Source: Lucifuga dentata | Lineage: Eukaryota > Chordata > Actinopteri > Ophidiiformes > Bythitidae | Direction of reading: 5' to 3' | NCBI GenBank assembly: GCA_014773175.1 | Contig: VXCM01001510.1 | Coordinates: 62,001-126,000, forward strand | DNA: 64,000 nucleotides | Part shown: positions 60,113 through 64,000 of the stretch, piece after piece | How the letters are laid out: every line of letters begins with the position of its first letter | How positions within the stretch are numbered: position 1 is the first letter of the stretch | Notes under the pieces: model-generated | The model's database searches: none | Seen by the model: the letters and a program-made list of their open reading frames with translations, nothing else | What the model was told of the DNA's origin: nothing | Program-made: the position numbers and the translations under genes

Positions 60113-60712
60113 CTGCAAACAATGCAACCGGCGTTTATGCAAGACAATGCAAAATAAGCAAACTTTGGGTTGTGGTATGTGATAAATACATAAATCAGTT
60201 ATCGCAGCATAGTTATGAACAACTTTATGCTTGAAAAAAAAACACTGAAAAGTTTTATATGCATCCTGTAGGAGTTGAAATTATAACCATGTTTAATCTG
60301 GTTCCTCTTAATCAATAAGGATTTGCTTTTTCTAGCTGTTGTATGTTTAAAGTCAAGGAGATAATTTTTATTGAGGTATTTTCATTTTAAACATAAGTTT
60401 TACTATGAATTCTGCTGCTCTCCATTAGCACTGAATGAGTTACACAATATATTGCATTACACATTATGTTTATCTGTCTGTACTGACCAAACACTTAATT
60501 CATCTGAGATTCTCTTTAAATGCCTGGAAAAGTAATATTTAGTTTTATAAATGTAAAATAAAGAAAATGCCAACTCCTGGCACCATCCAGTTAGGATTTC
60601 ACTTGAGCTTTTTTTTATCCTTTTAACTAGATTTGTAACTCCAGTAATGCAGTAATCAGGATCCAATGAACTTCATATTATCAGAAAAATCTATTGGTTG
60701 TCTATTTCTTAC
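60113..60712 (-). other. cadps intron, 600 bp
   Basis: AT-rich sequence; I see no repeat family or coding sequence in it. Confidence 0.7.
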
Positions 60713-60824
60713 CCGTCCCAGCTCTTTGTCCTCCAGTGCCAACACGCCCGTACTCTCAGTGAACAGCTTCACCTTCACAGCAGGTAATGGCTGGGTGGTG
60801 GTGAAGTCACCCTGGGTACCCCAA
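60713..60824 (-). CDS. cadps: cadps exon: second half of C2 domain
   Basis: This 112-nt exon encodes 37 codons from [10 protein letters not shown] to ALEDKELGR after one base that completes the previous codon. It is the C-terminal part of the CAPS C2 domain, a C2 fold in this family not known for strong Ca2+ coordination. The acceptor is TAG directly after a (TG)n tract on the coding strand; the donor is GTAAGA, leaving phase 0. The preceding exon was not found in the 3.2 kb up to position 64000, so the intron before it is at least that long. Confidence 0.93.
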
Positions 60825-61176
60825 CTACACACACACACACATACACACACAACTGACTTTACTTTTGGATGTTCTATGAACTCTGCTTAAGCTGCTCACA
60901 TATAATCAGTGGTAAAACTGCACTCAAAGTTCAACTAAATTCAACTTTGACCTGTCTGTCATTGAGCTTTCAAACCACTGAGAGACAATCTCTGTGTGAT
61001 ATAAATGGAAATGACAAAATGACAAAGGAGAGACGCGCGCACACACACACACACACATCATCATCATTGTCATCATCATCAATAAATGCTACTGTACTGA
61101 GTGTCTCTGTAATTAAATCGAGTATCTAGAGTAAAGCCAGAGTATTTGCCACAATGATAATGATTCTATGACCTCT

Positions 61177-61595
61177 CAGTCATCCATCCATCTTCCATTC
61201 ATCATCCATCCATCATTCATCATCATCCATCATCATCCATCCATCATCCATCCATCATCCATTCATCCATCCATCATCCAGCCATCATCCATTCATCATC
61301 CATCCATCTTCCTTTCATCATCCATCCATCATCCATTCATCCATCCATCCAGCCATCATCCATTCATCATGCATCCATCATCCATTCATCCATCCAGCCA
61401 TCTTCTATCCATCTATCCATCATCCATCCATTAAATCCATCAATCCATCACCCATCTGTTCATCATCCATCCATCCATCCATCCATCCCTCCATCCCTCC
61501 ATCCATCCATCCATCTTTCATCCACCCATCCATCCATCTTTCCATCATCCATCTATCATCACATCTATCATCATCCATCCATCCATTCATTTTCC
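61177..61595 (+). repeat. (CATC)n / (ATCC)n array
   Basis: Over 400 bp of CATC, ATTC and CATT units ending in CATTTTCCACTGCTTATCC, the complement-type tail of an L2/V-SINE, so it probably expanded from a retroposon tail. Confidence 0.95.
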
Positions 61596-62018
61596 ACTGC
61601 TTATCCAGTCTAAATCACAGATCCCTCAGCAGCAGGCAGTGTGTGGTGTAACAGTGTGTGATGATCTGTGTGTAAAGGTGACTGCGTGGTGAAAAGTCAG
61701 CAGTCACACAGAACGACCAGGTTTGTAAACAGGCATATATACTCATATTTGACATGTGGTTGTAACTAAATCCAGAGCTGATCCTGCTTCTTGACGATGT
61801 GTGTTGCTCGTGGTTTTGCAGTGGCACTCAGCAGAGAGGCTCAGGTGTGTGTAAGCTGCAGGCCAGCAAAGCCAAATCACACATTTACCACTGATTGTGT
61901 GTCAGCATCTTTAATGGTGCACACCTGTTGGATTTGGAGGCTGTAAAGACCTGAGGCACAGTTTACATTCTGCATCTGAAAGTCACACTAGCTGAGTTTT
62001 TTTTTTTTTTTTTTTTTT

Positions 62019-63218
62019 TTAAAGGACCACACCAGCAACTGTGCACGATTGAGTCCAACATATACAACCTGCATACATATTACATTACTGACAACCGATT
62101 TCCAAAACATAAAGCCGTATTTTAGTTTTCCTGTTATTTTTCTCAAATCCCCCAATTTTTCAGAATCAAATGTTCAGGTGATGAACCCAGCTTAAAATAT
62201 AATGTTTCACCCCTGCTAACACTTATGCACGATTGTAGAAGGGACGGCCATTTTAATTTCTTGGTAAAAGCCATCTTCTCCTGGGACTATATTTCCTGGC
62301 GGAGACGTACATCATCTTCTGTGCAGCTCCATGTTGGATCAGTTAAATAAAACTACTTCAGCAAATAAAAATCTAATAGGCATCTTGTTTGCTTCAATGT
62401 TTCACATCTCTCTTCCAATCGCCTTTTCTCAGGAAGTGTATTGATTGGACAGGAAACTGACCAATCAGAAATTTTAGCTACTTCAGGTCTCTGATTGGTT
62501 TACAATGTTGTGCCAAGTTGAGTGAGCGTGCAGGCAAACCTGAGCCAACAGACAGCAGAGATGCTGAGAGAGCAACAGCGACACCCTGAGCGAGTGTATA
62601 AATCAATCAAGGCCTTAGCCATAGTGTCAATATTGGGGGGGCACCAAATCTGCTGGAGGGGGGTCTTTTTAATTTATTTATATTTTTTTGATCAGTATAT
62701 TGGGGGGGACATTTTGAGCATAGTGGAATATTGGGGGGGGGAAGTGTCTCCCTCAATATATATTATAATTACGGCCTTGAACTCAATGCAAGCGCACATC
62801 ACAGGTAAGAGAGGACCAAAGAATAAAAGCAAACACAAAATAGCTTTTTGTTTGTTCAAATTAAATTTTTGTTCACACAAAACATAATTTTTCTGCTCAA
62901 AATGTGCAAGTGCTCGCTCATATTACATGTTTTGTTCGCACAAAAATAATTTTTCTGCTCAAAATTTTTAAGTGCTCACTCATAATTTTGGCACAAATCT
63001 AACTCCATAGCTGTTATGGATTACATATCTCAAGCATGTTTCAAGTCTCTACAAGTTGATTTTAATAGTGTGCTGGAATGAACTGGAAGGTAGGAAAAAA
63101 ATTCTGAAATGTACCGTTAAAGTAATATATTTTTTGAAATGGTTGTCAGTAACATAACATGTATACAAATTGTATATGTTAGGCTCAAACATGCACAATC
63201 ACTGGTATGGTCCTTTAA
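62019..63218 (-). mobile_element. TTAA-flanked MITE, copy 12, interrupted
   Basis: Both ends intact. About 600 bp of unrelated sequence (roughly 62396-63010) interrupts it; that insert contains G-tracts and two copies of a roughly 66-bp unit with AATTTTTCTGCTCAAAAT. Confidence 0.8.
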
Positions 63219-64000
63219 GTGTGACTTCAGACCAGCTGAAAATCTTTCTGACATCTTCTGATGGAAACAACCAGCATCACTGGCTGTGGTGAGAAATGTG
63301 CTCTGTTGGACTTGTAACCACAAAAAAAACTGACCTAATGGGCACATTTCTCCATCACTATAGCAATGTGAGAACTTCAACCACTGGATATCACCAAAAA
63401 AACAAGATGTCCAGCTGCTCTAAGAAGTCTAAAAAAAATAAATAAATAAAATCACTGTCTTCAAGTCTGAGTCACTGCGCTTTTACACTTCTGAGTATGA
63501 GCAATAATCCTAAAAAAAACATCCAATATGTTAGAAAAGCAGCCAGGGAGTCTTATCATGTGCAGCACTCCTACATTTTTCCTTTGGAGTTGCTGTGTCG
63601 TTAATGGGAGGCGTGTGGTTGTGCACAGTAATGGTGTTTCCACTGAATAAATCCATTTAACATCCCACACACTTCCACCCTCTATTATGGAGAATGAACA
63701 GAAAGATAAATGGATGACCGAAGGACAAGACAGAGAGCGAGATAAATTGTGCAGGGAAAAAAAAATCAATGAAGTGAACGTTAGAAGAATATGAAGCCTT
63801 TAAAGTTGTCACACACCTATTAACCATGTTGGTTGTCCATGCGGGAAGAATCTGTGCACAATTATCATCTAAATCAGAAAGTGAAAAAAAATCGTGTCTG
63901 TAGGATTTATGTGTTGCAATGTTTATCAATAAGAGGTCTGCAGAGCCTTAACGGTCGCATCAGGCTGCATAGTGAAATCAATTTGTGTATTGTTGAGAGT

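Larger units (their letters stand above)
1..60824 (-). other. cadps: cadps gene (CAPS1), partial, 16 exons in window
   Basis: Calcium-dependent secretion activator 1 primes dense-core vesicles for Ca2+-triggered exocytosis; it binds PIP2 through a PH domain and SNAREs through a MUN/MHD region at the plasma membrane. The exons translate to segments I recognise as CAPS1 in the right order: end of C2, PH, CAPS-specific middle, start of MUN. Every junction is GT-AG and phase-compatible. The exon with peptide MYEHPVFCLASQ and the [16 protein letters not shown] block argue for CAPS1 over CAPS2. The upstream half (dynactin-binding region, start of C2) and the 3' end (rest of MUN, vesicle-binding tail) are outside the window. 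No in-frame stop was seen in any exon, so the gene looks functional. Paralogue (cadpsa or cadpsb) cannot be assigned by eye. Confidence 0.96.
60825..64000 (-). other. cadps intron (partial), upstream of C2-end exon
   Basis: A (CA)n tract touches the acceptor. A (CATC)n array runs 61177-61595, and a TTAA MITE with an internal insertion covers 62019-63218. No cadps exon was found here; the next upstream exon must be beyond the window. Confidence 0.75.

Noticed and set aside
61168..61434. 88-codon frame rich in Ser, His, Pro and Ile
   Set aside because: Translation of the (CATC)n array.
62522..62887. 121-codon plus-strand frame
   Set aside because: Lies in the sequence interrupting MITE copy 12 and runs through G-tracts and a 66-bp repeat; no domain seen.

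Overview
This is vertebrate, almost certainly teleost, genomic DNA. It is AT-rich and intron-dominated, dense in (CA)n, (GA)n, (GATA)n and (CATC)n microsatellites, and full of fish-type DNA transposons (hAT, Tc1/mariner, PIF/Harbinger, TTAA-targeting MITEs) and a tRNA-derived SINE. No operon, bacterial gene, CRISPR array or rRNA is present.

One protein-coding gene spans the window on the minus strand: cadps (CAPS1, calcium-dependent secretion activator), the PIP2- and SNARE-associated priming factor for dense-core vesicle exocytosis. Sixteen coding exons were placed by translating both strands and matching splice phases. In transcription order they are 60713-60824, 59973-60112, 54338-54404, 46918-47026, 45873-46085, 44682-44693, 37025-37161, 36055-36242, 24553-24654, 23640-23703, 21901-22024, 19212-19280, 13650-13756, 7187-7343, 1188-1329 and 1-104 (cut by the window edge). 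They total about 1847 nt, or roughly 615 codons. They cover the second half of the C2 domain, the whole PH domain, the CAPS-specific middle and the start of the MUN/MHD region. All fifteen junctions keep frame. The 5' exons lie beyond 64000 and the 3' exons before position 1. The sequence is CAPS1-like rather than CAPS2-like; which teleost duplicate (cadpsa or cadpsb) is unresolved.

The introns hold: (1) twelve copies of one MITE family with about 90-bp inverted ends and TTAA at every intact end, one shown as an insertion by an empty-site paralogue inside the window; (2) a 1.33-kb hAT element with a perfect 8-bp target duplication; (3) four Tc1-type elements, one inside another and one carrying a transposase relic; (4) a PIF/Harbinger transposase fragment, a zinc-finger fragment of a hAT-like transposase inside another repeat, a tRNA-derived SINE and LINE tails; (5) several unnamed dispersed repeats.

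The most interesting items are a 12-nt microexon in cadps, a candidate unreported 171-nt in-frame cassette exon at 35153-35323, a candidate 27-nt microexon at 10734-10760, and dinucleotide microsatellites used as the pyrimidine tract of several cadps acceptors. The assembly has a systematic fault: nearly every isolated N lies between two copies of the same roughly 60-66-bp sequence or inside a homopolymer, so those tandem duplications should not be read as biology.
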